Shown: piece by piece, positions 1-12,597 of the stretch | Layout: each line of letters opens with the position of its first letter | How positions within the stretch are numbered: position 1 is the first letter of the stretch | Assembly: GCA_002943765.1 (NCBI GenBank) | Contig: PQWQ01000028.1 | Span: forward strand, 248,001-312,000 | Reading direction: 5' to 3' | Length of the DNA stretch: 64,000 nt | DNA from: Psoroptes ovis | Lineage: Eukaryota > Arthropoda > Arachnida > Sarcoptiformes > Psoroptidae | The notes under the pieces: generated by a model | The model's database searches: none | What the model was told of the DNA's origin: nothing | The model's input: the letters and a program-made list of their open reading frames with translations, nothing else | Position numbers and translations under genes: made by a program

Positions 1-2384
1 CATGAAAAGTGTGTTTGATCTATTCGATGTATTGAAATGTTCAAATCAAAAAAATGTTCATCGATTGATTGGTAATAACCATTCCATTCCACATTTATTC
101 CAACATAATTTTTAATGTCAAACATTCAATTTTAACATTGTAATGATCATTGTTTTTTATTTCGATTCCAATTATTATCTTGGTGACCATAATAACCATG
201 GTAAAATGATTATTATTATTATTATTGGTGTTGTTGTATTTCTCGAATCAAATGTAAGCTCTACGAATCAATCTTGATATCAATTGAATCAATCTATCCA
301 TAAGAAATTCAGAGAGAATTTCAAATTTAATCATCATCATCATCATCTTCATCATCAGTTGTGTACGTGCTAATGAACAATTGATTCGATATCAACAATT
401 TCAAAAAACTCAAAACGGAAATATTATCATCAATTACAATTAACGATTAATTATCAATATGTCCAATATATCCAACAATAACGCAGCTGCTCTTCATTTG
501 TTGTTCATGATTTGATGGTAAGCTTTGTGCATTATTTATTATATTTTACTATATTCAATCATTTGTGTTTGTGTCTATGTGTGTATATGTGTGTTTGTTA
601 AATTAATTTTCTTCATCATCATCATCATCTCGCAATAATCATAATCATCATCATCATCGACTACGACTATTTGTCGTTGCCATTCAACCATCATCGAACA
701 CAAAAAAAACATCGTCATCGACAAAAAATAAATGAAAAAACATTTCAAACCATCTTTTGATAGTAGCAGTAATAAGCAGCAACAACAAACAAACAAACAA
801 CAACAACCACAAGCAGCTTAAATACAGATAATAATAATAATAATAATTCTATACCATCAACCTACCATCATCAAGTAATATCAACATTTTATTCATTCAT
901 TTTGTGTGTATTTATTTTTTTAATAATAATAATCATTATCATCAATATTTACTATTTTTTTTGTGTGTGTATTATCATCGACATTTATATTTTCAACGAT
1001 TCAAAGACATCATGTCAGTTTTTTCATCATCATCATCATCATCAACATCAAAGATATTTGATTATTGAAGCCGATGAATAGACACATTTTTTTTTCTTTT
1101 AAATCTACCATTTAAATGATATACCGAGCAATCATCATCATTTACCATCGATGATTCCGATGATGTCTTTAAAACGTTTTGACTTGAATTTTCAAAAGTG
1201 AAATCAAATCGATATATCGATCGTCCATTTATGAATCATTGTTGATCTATTCTCTTTGAAACATACACTTTATTCCAAAATTGCATCATAATTTCATCAT
1301 TTCGATCAATATTTTGAATAATTTCGAATTTCATAATATCATCTGCCTGAACATGTGAACTTGATGATGATAATGAAAATGAAAAATGAAGAATATATGT
1401 TTGTGTGTAAAATATATAACCACCTTTTCCATTTCATTCAATAATATTCATCCATCCATCCAACCAACAACTAACCATCATCCAATCATCTAACCAACAA
1501 CGACCAACCGACCAACCAACCAACAATTGTGGTCAAGCAACAAACAAACAAACAAAAAAAGCGATACAACAACAAAGAAATAATACTAATAACGATATTA
1601 CATGTTTTATTGTGAATTGTATGCATGGTATGTGTTAGTGTGTGTGTGTTCAATGTGTATGTGTTTCATTCAATATCTGTAATATCTGTTCATTCATTCA
1701 TTTCATTTCATGGTGTTCGTTGGAATAAATGAATATGAATATACTCAACCATATTTAAAGATATAAAGTCAATCATTCATCATTTTACCATTGTTTTGTT
1801 TTCGAAAACCATTCTGATGATCATTATTATTATTATTCGTTCACTTAAAAATATACTTTGATATTATTTCAATTCAATTCAAATCAATTGTCGATGTTGT
1901 TGTTGATGTCTATCGATATATTGTATTGATGATAATATTAATAAAAATACTCATCAAATAATATCATCATCATAATCATCACAACAACTTCAAAAAACAC
2001 TACAATTTGCCATTGAGCAAAAGAAAAAAAAATTTTGATCATTTTCTATATAAATTTCTATAAAATACAAATAATAATAATCAATCTAAGAGAAGACAAA
2101 CTTAAAGAAATAATGATAATCTAACTTTCACTTGTAATGCTGATGTGTTTATTCATTGCTTATAATTATTATCTTTGAAAGTATTTAAAAATTCTCAGAT
2201 TTAAATTCATGAAATCATATTGAAACATTCGGTGATCGTAACGAATTTGAAAATATTCAACCGATTTCGATAGAATTGATACAAATTCCACTTGAATAAA
2301 TAGTATTTATTTGGATTTCGTCATCATTTTCATCTTAGCATCATCATATATTAATAGCATCGATTAAAATTGTCGAAAACAAAA
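1..2384. other. Microsatellite-rich upstream region of the zinc-finger gene
   Basis: No coding region is supported here. The stretch is full of CAT/ATG, AAT and CAA short repeats, for example near 330-350, 610-660, 1025-1050 and 1440-1530. A good donor (GATG|GTAAGC, exon end at 517) and an acceptor (ATCTTAG, exon start at 2339) could bound a 1.8-kb intron in the 5' untranslated region. The second exon would then run into the ATG at 2385. The splice sites are visible; the UTR intron is inferred. Confidence 0.4.
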
Positions 2385-5300
2385 ATGTCATTCCATAAAA
2401 TAGATCAACCATCATCATCATCGTCATCAACATCAACAACGATGACAAGAAAATTAACATATCCATGTACTGAATGTAATTTTGAAGCACAAAGTGCAAG
2501 ACAATTATCAAGACATAAAGCTGTAACACATACACAAAATGCATTGAAATGTGTATTATGTCCATTCGTAACGGTTTGTTTTCATATTTTTTTTTTTTTT
2601 TTTTTTTTGATTTGTTTTATTTCAATTTCATATTATTCATTGAGTAATTTCATAATTTCACTAAATCTATGTATATTTTGTTTTTGTTTTGCTATCACAT
2701 GAAAAACCATACATAAACACACCACACACACATTTATATATAGGCATATCAAACAAATCTTCTTAGACATCGTAAAGATGTGCATGGAATTTGTGGCTCA
2801 AAAGGTGAAAATTGATTCTTATTTTATTATCATTTCATGTACTAATCTTCAATTTCATTACATAGGAAATAAAAGTTGTAAATTTTGTGGCTTTGTATCC
2901 GAAGATAATGATACATTAATCCAACATCAAATTGAATTTCATCAAGATATATTGAAAACAGCACAAGCTAAATTTGCTAAAGAATTAGTATCGGCCGGTG
3001 GTGAAGAAACTAATCTAGATTTTACCGTAAATTTTGAAGCTATGAATGAAGATAATTTTAATTTTAATATCAATACAAATGCCATAAAAACAACGAGTAA
3101 AAAACGTAGTTCAAAATCAAGTAAACAACGCAAACAACAACAGCAACAATTGCATCAACAAAATAATTATGATGAATATGATAATAATCATAATCCAATG
3201 TTTATTGATGATGATTTATTCATAGATAATGATAATAATAATAATAATAACAATGAAGATATTGATGACGATGTTGATGATGATGATGATGAAAGAGCAG
3301 AATTCGAAGAATTTTGGAAAGCCGGTTTTATTGATGATAATGTTTTGCATTCACAACAGCAACAACAATATTTTAATAATGATAATCAAATGATGAATAA
3401 TTTTAATATTGCATCGATACCTTTAATAACATTGAATACAGACGCTGATTCTCTGCAGCATCAACAAAATAATGATAATAGTATGGTAGCATCATCATCA
3501 TCACGTTCAAGTACACCGAAATCACAACAATCATCATCAACAAATAAATTGAACGTTTCAACAAATAATAATAATAATTTAGCCGATTTACCAGCAACAA
3601 GAATACGGCGACAATATAATTGTAATGATTGTGGATTTCGTACGGTGAATCCACGTGAATTTCTCTACCATCGTCGTGATGGGCATGGTTACAAAGTGAA
3701 AATTGTTGAATGTCCATATTGTGTTTATGCATGTCAATATGTACAAAAATTACAACGACATTTGTTGCTGGTGCATAAATTGAATTCAATCAATATGAAT
3801 TCACCTGATCAAACAGCATCAGCTCAAGTGGCCGCAGCATCATCATCATCCACATCATTGAATGGTGGTGAAATTGAACAATTATTGATTAAACCTAAAA
3901 TTAATCGCCCAAATAATAATAATATGAATGATTCAACAATAGATGGAAATTTATTTGAAATGAATTTATCCATAATCAATGATGACAATGATGAATCGAT
4001 CCCTGATGATAATACAACATGTATGTATTTTTTATCGTATTAATTCACTAATTTTCACTAAAATAATTCTATTTAATCACAGCATCAATCAACAACATTA
4101 ATAATGGTAATTACGATAATATAAATAATTTTGAATTAAGCTTAAATGAACAAGAAGATATTGAAATTGAATCATCAAACACCAGTAATAATGATTCAGG
4201 TATGTTTTGATTTGTTTGTTCATTTATTCAATTGATTTATAAATTCCCTATCAATCTTAGATGATAAAAAATTCATGTTCAATCTCGAATGTTATATATG
4301 CAAAGTTAAATTTGGTGATGCCATATCTGCACAAAGACATTTTTTAAAACATCACAAACAATCGACAAATCAATATGTTAATAATAGCAATGATATGATA
4401 ATATCATCATCATCAGCATCAGCATCATTGATGAAACAAAATCAGAAAAAATTGTATACAAATGAAATGATGACAAAAAATCCAAATATTTGTAATTTTT
4501 GTGGCTATCGTACACGTTGGGTATCTGAATTGGAGCGTCATATTCGTGTACATTCAAAAGAGAAACCATTCAAATGTTCGAAATGTAATTTTCGTAGCAA
4601 ATGGAAAGGTGATCTTAATCGTCATATGCAGCGTTATCATTTATTGCCGAATCAAAATCCAACAATTTTGCAGAATGAAATCGAAAGTAATGGAAATAGT
4701 CCAACGAATAATAATGAAAATGTTAATTTATTATTGAATTATAATCAACAACTAGATGAAGATTTGAATACGAATGGTGATGTATCTGAAATGATTGATT
4801 ATGATAATAACAGCGGTAATAATAATAATGGATTGGATCAAAATGGTTTCAATAGCAACAATAATAATGATTCATATGAAAATGATGATGAATTGATCAA
4901 TAATCTGTTCATAAAAATGTATAAATGTACATATTGTAATTTTACATGTAACACAGCATCAAGATTTCATGTTCATTATGTACAACATTTGAATACAAAA
5001 CCATTTCAATGTTCTATTTGTGGTCATCGATCGAATTGGGAATGGGATGTTACTAAACATATTAAAATGAAAGCACAACGTGATCCAATACATGAAAATG
5101 CACATCCAGTATTGATACATGATTCAGGTAAAAGAGATTATGCCAAATATGATAAATTTCTTGTCTATATTGGCCGAGAAGATGGGCTAGATTATACTGA
5201 TGAAATTAATGAACGTATTGAATATCGTAATAAAAAATTTAAAAATGATGAATTTGATGATGGATTATTGATTGATAATAACAATAATAATAATAATGAA

Positions 5301-8096
5301 AATAATGACAATGATAATGATGAAAATAATGCAAATTTAGATAATGTTGGTAATTTATTGATACCTGAAGTTAATTTTGAAATTGATGATATCAATAATG
5401 GAGCAATTGCTGATGATAAAATTACCAACAATAACAATGGCAATAATAATAATAATAATAGAAGTAACATTCGTTCAAGATTCGTTACTAAATCATCGAT
5501 AATATCCCGGCATCCTAATTCAAGTTCAAAAATAATTTCATGTTCGAATTGTAATTTTCGTCATCATTTTGCACGTGTTATGGTTGCACATATGTCTAAT
5601 CATCATGAATCAAAACCATATGGTTGTAATGAATGTTCATTCGAAACAAAATGGCGTGAAATGATGTATGATCATTATTCGAAAATTCATAGCGATTTGG
5701 ATCCGAATGATTTTGAAATAAGATTTCGTTGTGTTATCGATGAAAATGCTGTTTGTCGTATTTTAACAGCCGAGGAAATGGATAATATTTCTTCAAACAT
5801 ATCGCTCATCAAAGATTTATCGATTTTACCAACACTAGATGATTATATTAATGATCATAATTCTAAATTTCAAAATCAATTTAATTCTAGTCTTATTGAA
5901 CCAAATTTATACGAAGAAAAAACTGTGATCCGTTGCGAATATTGTCCATTTATAACTACAAATATGAAAAAAATGTCAATACATTGTCGATTCCATAATC
6001 CTTCGAAAGGCAGACTCAAATGTAAACATTGTCCTTATTATATTAATGATCCGGATAAGCTGATAAGACATGAAAAATTACATCAAAAGACTGACATTAC
6101 TATAGATTCGAACCATTCCAATGAAACATTGTCATTGACAACAGCAATGAATAATAATTTTGACTATAAACCCATTAAAACTAAACAACAAACATACCGA
6201 ACAGCAAATTTGCAATCATTGAATGAACATATTAATAATGCACACAGTGAAAATATTGAAAATTCCATTCCAGATCATGTTGAAGATATTGATAATGATA
6301 ATATTAATGATGATGGTATCAATGAAAATGATTGCAATAATGAAAATAATGATAATTTTAATGATGACAACGATAATGACAATTATCAATCAAATCATGA
6401 TATTCTCGAGCAAACAGTGGTAGAAAATACAAATGATATAAATGATGATGACAATCGTAATATTGGCAATAGTAATAATAATGATAATGGAATGACATTG
6501 AGTAATTCTAAATCAGATAATCAAACCAATAATGATGATAAAAGTAATGACAACGAAGTCAAAACATTTTCATACATTTGTCCAGGTAAGCTTTCAAGCT
6601 TCTTTCTATTATGAACCACTTATTTTAAAAATTTTCCCTTTAAATTTAGATTGTCCAGCTGCATTCAAAAGTTCAAGTGATTACAATGTACATGCACATT
6701 TCCATTCATCAAATTATCAACATGGATGTCCATATTGTACATACAAGTAAGTGATATTCTTAATCGATTAACACTCATTCAATTCATTTCTTTTCTTTGA
6801 AATAGAGCCCGAAATAAACCACAATTATGTAAACATCTTTATGTTCATACATCTGAATATCTTTCAAAACGTACAAATTCAACAACCAACGATCAAATGA
6901 GAACTGAAAATTCAATGAAAAATAGCAATACTAATAATGAAGTTGATAATATTCTGCACTCACGAAATCAATCATCATCATCATTATCAATGAATGATAA
7001 TAACAATAATAATAATGATCAAAATTGTAATCAATCGATGACGAATGCTTTGAATAATAATAATGATGATGATAGTAGCTTTGGTAATGTTAAAGTTAAT
7101 AAAAAAATACGAAAACGTTCGAGAATACAATTTCCAATGAAACCGGTTCGTGTACGTTTCGGTAATGAAGAAAATGGCAAACAAAAAATCATATTTAAAA
7201 GTGCTCATTTGATGGCTAGTCAAGAATTCTTGGAAACAAAAGAATATTTACAAAAAATAAATTCAGGTATAAAAAATCGTTGTATGTATCGCTGTACAAT
7301 TTGTCCGGCTGTATTCATTAAAGTAAATACACTGATATATCATATACAACAACATGAAAATAATGATTCCAAATATAAATGCGATACATGTAATTATTCG
7401 ACTGATGAGGAAAATAATCTAAATATTCATTTATTGTTGCACAATTTGAATGAATCACAATCAGCCATTGGATATAATTTCAATTTTAATTGTCATAAAT
7501 GTCCGGCCGGTTTTGCAAAACGAACAAGATTAGATAAACATTTATCATTGCACGGTGCTGAATATCAATGGAAATGTGATCTTTGTGATTATTCAGTCAA
7601 TTATGCTGCTACATTGGTTAAACATCGTGCTCTACATTTGATAAATCCAAATTTTCAAGCTATAGAATTTGAATCGTCAAATGATAATAATAATATCGAA
7701 CATTCCCGTAATGATGTCGATCAAAATGTCAATCAAAATTCGTATGAGAATGGTGACAAATCAGATTTGAAATTGAAATTAAATTTAGCAGAAATTCGTA
7801 ACGAATTCAGCAATCAAAATTATCAAATCAATAATGATACGATTGAAGAAGAGGGAGAGGGAGAAGAAGAAGAAGGAGACGATGATGATGATGTCGAAGA
7901 CGAAGACATCGACAATGAAGATGGTTATGATTTTACTATTGAACAAGAAACGAACGAAGAAGAAGAAAATGATGATGATGATGATGGAGAAGAAGAAAAA
8001 GAAGATATGGACTATGTTGCACCAGTATCATTGCTTGAAGAAGATAATGTTGAAGATGGTGATGATAATCGAATAGAAATAGTAATGGAAGAATAG
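2385..8096 (+). CDS. Large C2H2 zinc-finger protein, about 20 fingers
   Basis: Seven exons join in frame: 2385-2573, 2744-2804, 2866-4020, 4083-4199, 4261-6585, 6650-6746 and 6806-8096, giving 1,744 residues. About 20 C2H2 fingers (Cys-x2-Cys ... His-x3-5-His) lie singly or in pairs, near residues 28, 58, 87, 334, 365, 515, 585, 612, 728, 757, 934, 962, 1066, 1094, 1280, 1308, 1476 and then three more to about 1590. Between them lie long Asn-, Asp- and Ser-rich tracts. The last 85 residues are almost all Glu/Asp. Two finger pairs are cut by introns and are restored only by splicing. Finger 10 lacks a standard second His spacing. Several fingers carry Trp in the helix (KWKGDL, NWEWDV, RWVSEL). 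It is probably a nuclear DNA- or RNA-binding protein; I could not assign an ortholog. ATG 2385 is the first in-frame Met. Confidence 0.85.
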
Positions 8097-8631
8097 AATC
8101 TCATTCATACATCAATCACTACTTTTATTTATCTTTAGTCAAAATCCATTATTTTTATTTACTTTTTGATGATGATTTCTTTCTATCATCAGTCAATCAA
8201 ATCAAATCAATCAATCAATTTATGATCATATCAATTCTCATACTCCGAAAAATGGGGATCCGATTTTTTCATTCATTTCATTCAAATTTTTCTTCAGGTA
8301 CAAAACATTGATACAAAAACATACAAAAATTCAATTCATACTCGAGCTTTCTACTATTTATATAATCTGAAATTAATAAAAAATATTCAAACATCATTTA
8401 TTCATCATTTAATTGTGATTTTTCCCATTTTTTCTTTTTGAATTTGAAATTTTCAAATTTTGAAAAAAAATTTATTTCAAAAAATTTATACATTGAAAGT
8501 TGTACTATCGAGATTTTCATTCGTTTTGACAATCGATACTTTGTGATTTTTTGAAAAATTTTTGAAAATTGACTTTTTGGTTTTTGAATTTTAATTTTTT
8601 ATTTATTTTATTTGAAAATTGTTTAAAAACA
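8097..8631. other. Intergenic: zinc-finger 3' UTR and QNG1 promoter
   Basis: No gene is seen. A candidate poly(A) signal AATAAA for the zinc-finger gene is at 8375-8380. The rest is T- and A-rich and should include the QNG1 promoter. No TATA box stands out. Confidence 0.5.
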
Positions 8632-9785
8632 ATGGAATCACCGTCATCATCTTATTTATTGCCAAGAGAAAGTGCTGAATTTGTCATGTCGAATGCTGAA
8701 CATGTTACCATTGATGAAGCGGCCCTCAATAAATTAGCTTCGAAGGTAAATGCTGTTGATCATGTTGAAATGAAATGACTAATTTTCTTCTATTATGTCT
8801 TTAGTTAATGCAATCACCCATGAAATTGAATGAATTTGATTTGAAAAAATGGAAATCCGATAATCCATTGCATCCACAGTTGATGAATGAGCAAACAATT
8901 GATCATATATTTTTTATTGATAGTTTGAATTTTTCATTTTGGCCAAATAATAATGAAAATTTTTCAATCAATGGTGAAGTTGGTTATTGGTCACTTTGTG
9001 CTGCTATAAAACGTGCATTGAATGAAAATATTCCATTGATAAATGCAGATTATTATAGTAAAATGAATTTAGAACAATTGAAATATATATTTCGTACTGA
9101 TAATGGAGTGGAGGTACCAATGCTACAGGAACGTCTGGAAGTGTTGCATGAAAATGGATCGATTTTATTGAAGGTAAGTTTTTTTTCAAAATCAATAATG
9201 TTTTTGAACATTTTCATCAACAATGACATTTCATTCACAAAGCATTTCAATGGTTCATTCGTTAATTGTATTCGTCAATGTAATTCAAGTGCAATCACAC
9301 TTTTACGATTAATATATAAATATTTTCCAACGTTTCGTGATGAATATTGTTACAAAGGAAAAATTATAACATTCATGAAACGAGCACAAATATTAATCGC
9401 TGATATTTGGTCTTGTTTTGAAGCTAGTGATTTTGGTACATTCACTGATATTGATCAATTGACAATGTTTGCCGACTATCGAATACCACAAGTTTTACAT
9501 TATTTTGGCATATTAAATTATTCTTCGGAATTGTTGAATAAATTGCGAAATAAACATGATAATTTATTGAAATATGGCGAACAATATGAAATTGAAATAC
9601 GTGCATCATCAATTCATGCGATTGAATTATTAAGAAAACAAATGAAATCAATGCATCATTCTGATGATCATCATTCAATACCAAATTCAATACAAATCGA
9701 TTATTACTTATGGGGCTATAGACGTGATAATGCTGAAGAAATCGATCGATCGCCATTTCATCGTGTACGTTGCATTTTTTATTGA
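8632..9785 (+). CDS. QNG1: Queuosine 5'-phosphate N-glycosylase (queuosine salvage protein)
   Basis: Three exons (8632-8745, 8805-9173, 9243-9785) encode 341 residues, about the size of family members (DUF2419, human C9orf64). The enzyme releases queuine base from queuosine 5'-phosphate so that it can be reused for tRNA wobble modification. Family hallmarks seen are INGEVGYWSLCAAIKRA, the core block FTDIDQLTMFADYRIPQVLH and the ending FHRVRCIFY. The second intron (69 bp) has no stop and is a multiple of three, so its retention would keep the frame. The conserved protein shows it is removed, joining LLK to HFNGSF. The stop lies 102 bp from the stop of convergent EMG1. Assignment is by remembered family motifs. 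Confidence 0.9.
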
Positions 9786-9887
9786 ATGTCTGGTTTCAAT
9801 CGTCAAAATTTATTGTAATGTATCATGGTTTAATTGGAAATATATTAAAAATTACAAATTGTCAAAAACAAATAATAGTGAATAATG

Positions 9888-10748
9888 TTAAAAAATTTGC
9901 CAAGCTTCTTCAAATGCTGAACAAATTTTTGTACAAGTCAATGCAGCTGATAATGGATAATTTGAAATCGATACATCATATTCAGTATAATCAACTTGAA
10001 CATTTCCATGTGCCATTGCACCAATCACAATGGCTATTGGTTGATCGTCAGTGGGTACCAATTCTGATGGTTTCACTAATTTTGAACATTTAAATGAAGT
10101 ACCAATTCGACGACATCCAACCGGTAAATGAGAAGTAATTGGATTTTTTATCACTCTAATAAGCTTATCGGATGTATTCGTTGCTCGTACGCTCAGTTTA
10201 TGGAGCAATTGCACCATTAAAAATGCAAAACGTTTAAATGTACGAGGAATACGAGTTTGTGGATTGATTTCAATCAACACATTTTTTTCACTATGAACAT
10301 AAACTTGAAGTAAACCAGCACGATTCAATGGACTATCGAATAACATTAGCAAACATTGATGTACAATATCAGGCCGGCAATACATTGGATCTTTTCGAAA
10401 TTTTCTAATAAAATTTTGATGATCATCTGTATTCAAAAGTTCAAATTTATTATCTTTACTTTTAACGACTTCTAAATTAGCACGTTCTAATATGATTATT
10501 AATCTTTTGGATTGATTGGTCACATTTTTGAAACGTTTCGGCTCGAATATTCTATCTTTCGATGAGGATTCGGTCATATTTTTGATTGAATCAGGATTAT
10601 CATGATCATAATATTGTTGCTGTTCAGGCTCGTTGCTTTCTTCATTTTCAACATTTTGCTGTTCAAAAGTATCCTGATGATCATCTAACTTTCTTTTAAG
10701 GAATTTTTTTGGATTTTTCTTGACTTTTTTAATTTTTTTGTTGTTCAT
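9888..10748 (-). CDS. EMG1: 18S rRNA pseudouridine N1-methyltransferase, ribosome biogenesis factor Emg1/Nep1
   Basis: A single exon of 286 residues. Emg1 is a SPOUT-fold methyltransferase that modifies a hypermodified pseudouridine in 18S rRNA and is needed for small-subunit assembly in the nucleolus. The first 60 residues are Lys- and acid-rich (a probable nuclear/nucleolar signal) and make it longer than typical orthologs. Conserved blocks include the RPDIVHQCLLMLFDSPLNRAG segment, NPQTRIPRTFKRFAFLMVQL, ITSHLPVGCRRIGTSF and the C-terminal knot GAMAHG...YTEYDVSISNYPLSAA. It is convergent with QNG1. The ATG is the only Met before the conserved domain. Confidence 0.93.
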   Translation of the reverse strand: MNNKKIKKVKKNPKKFLKRKLDDHQDTFEQQNVENEESNEPEQQQYYDHDNPDSIKNMTESSSKDRIFEPKRFKNVTNQSKRLIIILERANLEVVKSKDNKFELLNTDDHQNFIRKFRKDPMYCRPDIVHQCLLMLFDSPLNRAGLLQVYVHSEKNVLIEINPQTRIPRTFKRFAFLMVQLLHKLSVRATNTSDKLIRVIKNPITSHLPVGCRRIGTSFKCSKLVKPSELVPTDDQPIAIVIGAMAHGNVQVDYTEYDVSISNYPLSAALTCTKICSAFEEAWQIF

Positions 10749-10840
10749 TTTTTAAATTAAATTTTTGATCAGAAAAATTTGAAAATAAAGAATAATGTTT
10801 AAGCAGAACACGTGCATACATGCCATTCATAAAGGCTATG

Positions 10841-10943
10841 GCATGTTAAAATAGCCAGTGAAACTAAGTGAAAATGTTTTGTGCTTATGTTTTGCAAGAT
10901 GGCTATTTACACATGATAGAGAGTAGGCTATTTTAACATATGC
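10841..10943. repeat. Short inverted repeat beside the minisatellite
   Basis: GCATGTTAAAATAGCC (10841-10856) is the reverse complement of GGCTATTTTAACATATGC (10926-10943) apart from a 2-base gap, with about 69 bp between. Related GACTATTT...CAACATATG words recur just right of the array (12405-12430), so both array edges share sequence. Confidence 0.6.
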
Positions 10944-10965
10944 GATAACCGAGTATTAAGACTAT

Positions 10966-12390
10966 AGCCTTAGGTTTTTTCGATTTTTCTGAAAATCAGC
11001 AAAGACTGTAGCCTGAGATTTTTTTCAAAAAATTGCCAGTCTATTGCCTTTGCTTTTTTTGAAAAAAGATGGCAATGTATAGCCTTTGATTTTTTTGAAA
11101 AAATTGCGAGTCTATTGCCTTTGATTTTTTTGAAAAAAGATGGCAATGTATAGCCTTTGATTTTTTTGAAAAAAAATTGCCAGTCTATTGCCTTTGATTT
11201 TTTTGAAAAAATTGCCAGTCTATTGCCTTTGCTTTTTTTGAAAAAAGATGGCAATGTATAGCCTTTGATTTTTTTGAAAAAATTGCCAGTCTATGGCCTT
11301 TGATTTTTTTGAAAAAATTGCCAGTCTATTGCCTTTGCTTTTTTTGAAAAAAGATCGCAATGTATAGCCTTTGATTTTTTTGAAAAAATTGCCAGTCTAT
11401 GGCCTTTGATTTTTTTGAAAAAAGATGGCAATGTATAGCCTTTGATTTTTTTGAAAAAAAATTGCCTGTCTATTGCCTTTGATTTTTTTGAAAAAATTGC
11501 GAGTCTATTGCCTTTGATTTTTTTGAAAAAAGATGGCAATGTATAGCCTTTGATTTTTTTGAAAAAAAATTGCCAGTCTATTGCCTTTGATTTTTTTGAA
11601 AAAAGATGGCAATGTATAGCCTTTGATTTTTTTGAAAAAAAATTGCCAGTCTATTGCCTTTGATTTTTTTGAAAAAATTGCGAGTCTATTGCCTTTGATT
11701 TTTTTGAAAAAAGATGGCAATGTATAGCCTTTGATTTTTTTGAAAAAAAATTGCCAGTCTATTGCCTTTGATTTTTTTGAAAAAATTGCGAGTCTATTGC
11801 CTTTGATTTTTTTGAAAAAAGATGGCAATGTATAGCCTTTGATTTTTTTGAAAAAAAATTGCCAGTCTATTGCCTTTGATTTTTTTGAAAAAAAGATGGC
11901 AATGTATAGCTTTTGATTTTTTTGAAAAAATTGCCAGTCTATTGCCTTTGATTTTTTTGAAAAAAGATGGCAATGTATAGCCTTTGCTTTTTTTCAAAAA
12001 ATTGCCAGTCTATTGCCTTTGATTTTTTTGAAAAAATTGCCAGTCTATTGCCTTTGCTTTTTTGAAAAAATTGCCAGTCTATTGCCTTTGCTTTTTTGAA
12101 AAAATTGCCAGTCTATTGCCTTTGCTTTTTTGAAAAAATTGCCAGTCTATTGCCTTTGCTTTTTTTTGAAAAAAGATGGCAATGTATAGCCTTCGCTTTT
12201 TTTGAAAAAAGATGGCAATGTATAGCCTTTGATTTTTTTTGAAAAAATTGCCAGTCTATTGCCTTTGATTTTTTTGAAAAAATTGCCAGTCTATTGCCTT
12301 TGCTTTTTTTGAAAAAAGATGGCAATGTATAGCCTTTGATTTTTCTGAAAAAATTGCCTGTCTATTGCCTTTGCTTTTTTCAAAAAAATT
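10966..12390. repeat. Minisatellite of about 40 units, two alternating 35-36 bp monomers
   Basis: A head-to-tail array of about 1.4 kb. Monomer A begins TTGCCAGTCTATTGCC and monomer B begins GATGGCAATGTATAGCC; both continue TTTGATTTTTTTGAAAAAA. In the central part A and B alternate in higher-order blocks. Edges are degenerate and right-hand units use CTTTTTT in place of ATTTTTT. Each monomer holds a T6/A6 near-palindrome, and B's GGCAAT can pair with A's ATTGCC. Long open frames on the minus strand simply follow the repeat and have no protein character. Confidence 0.9.
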
Positions 12391-12597
12391 GTTATTGACT
12401 ATTTGCACTAAATGACTATTTCAACATATGTTTGCACTGAGCAATCCACACAATACAACATGGTAAAAAATAAAAAATGAAACTATTTTATTGATTATCA
12501 TTTTTTCTACTTCAATCTAATCAATTAATTAAGAAAATAATTATAAATAATCAGACATGAACATTTGATATTTTTTAAAGTTTGTTATGGAAACACA

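Noticed and set aside
3403..3789. Antisense frames under the zinc-finger gene
   Set aside because: Shadows of AAT/GAT-rich coding DNA.
10970..12325. Long minus-strand open frames rich in Lys/Phe
   Set aside because: They mirror the minisatellite period (KKIKGNRLAIFSKK repeated), have no start context, and shift frame with unit length.
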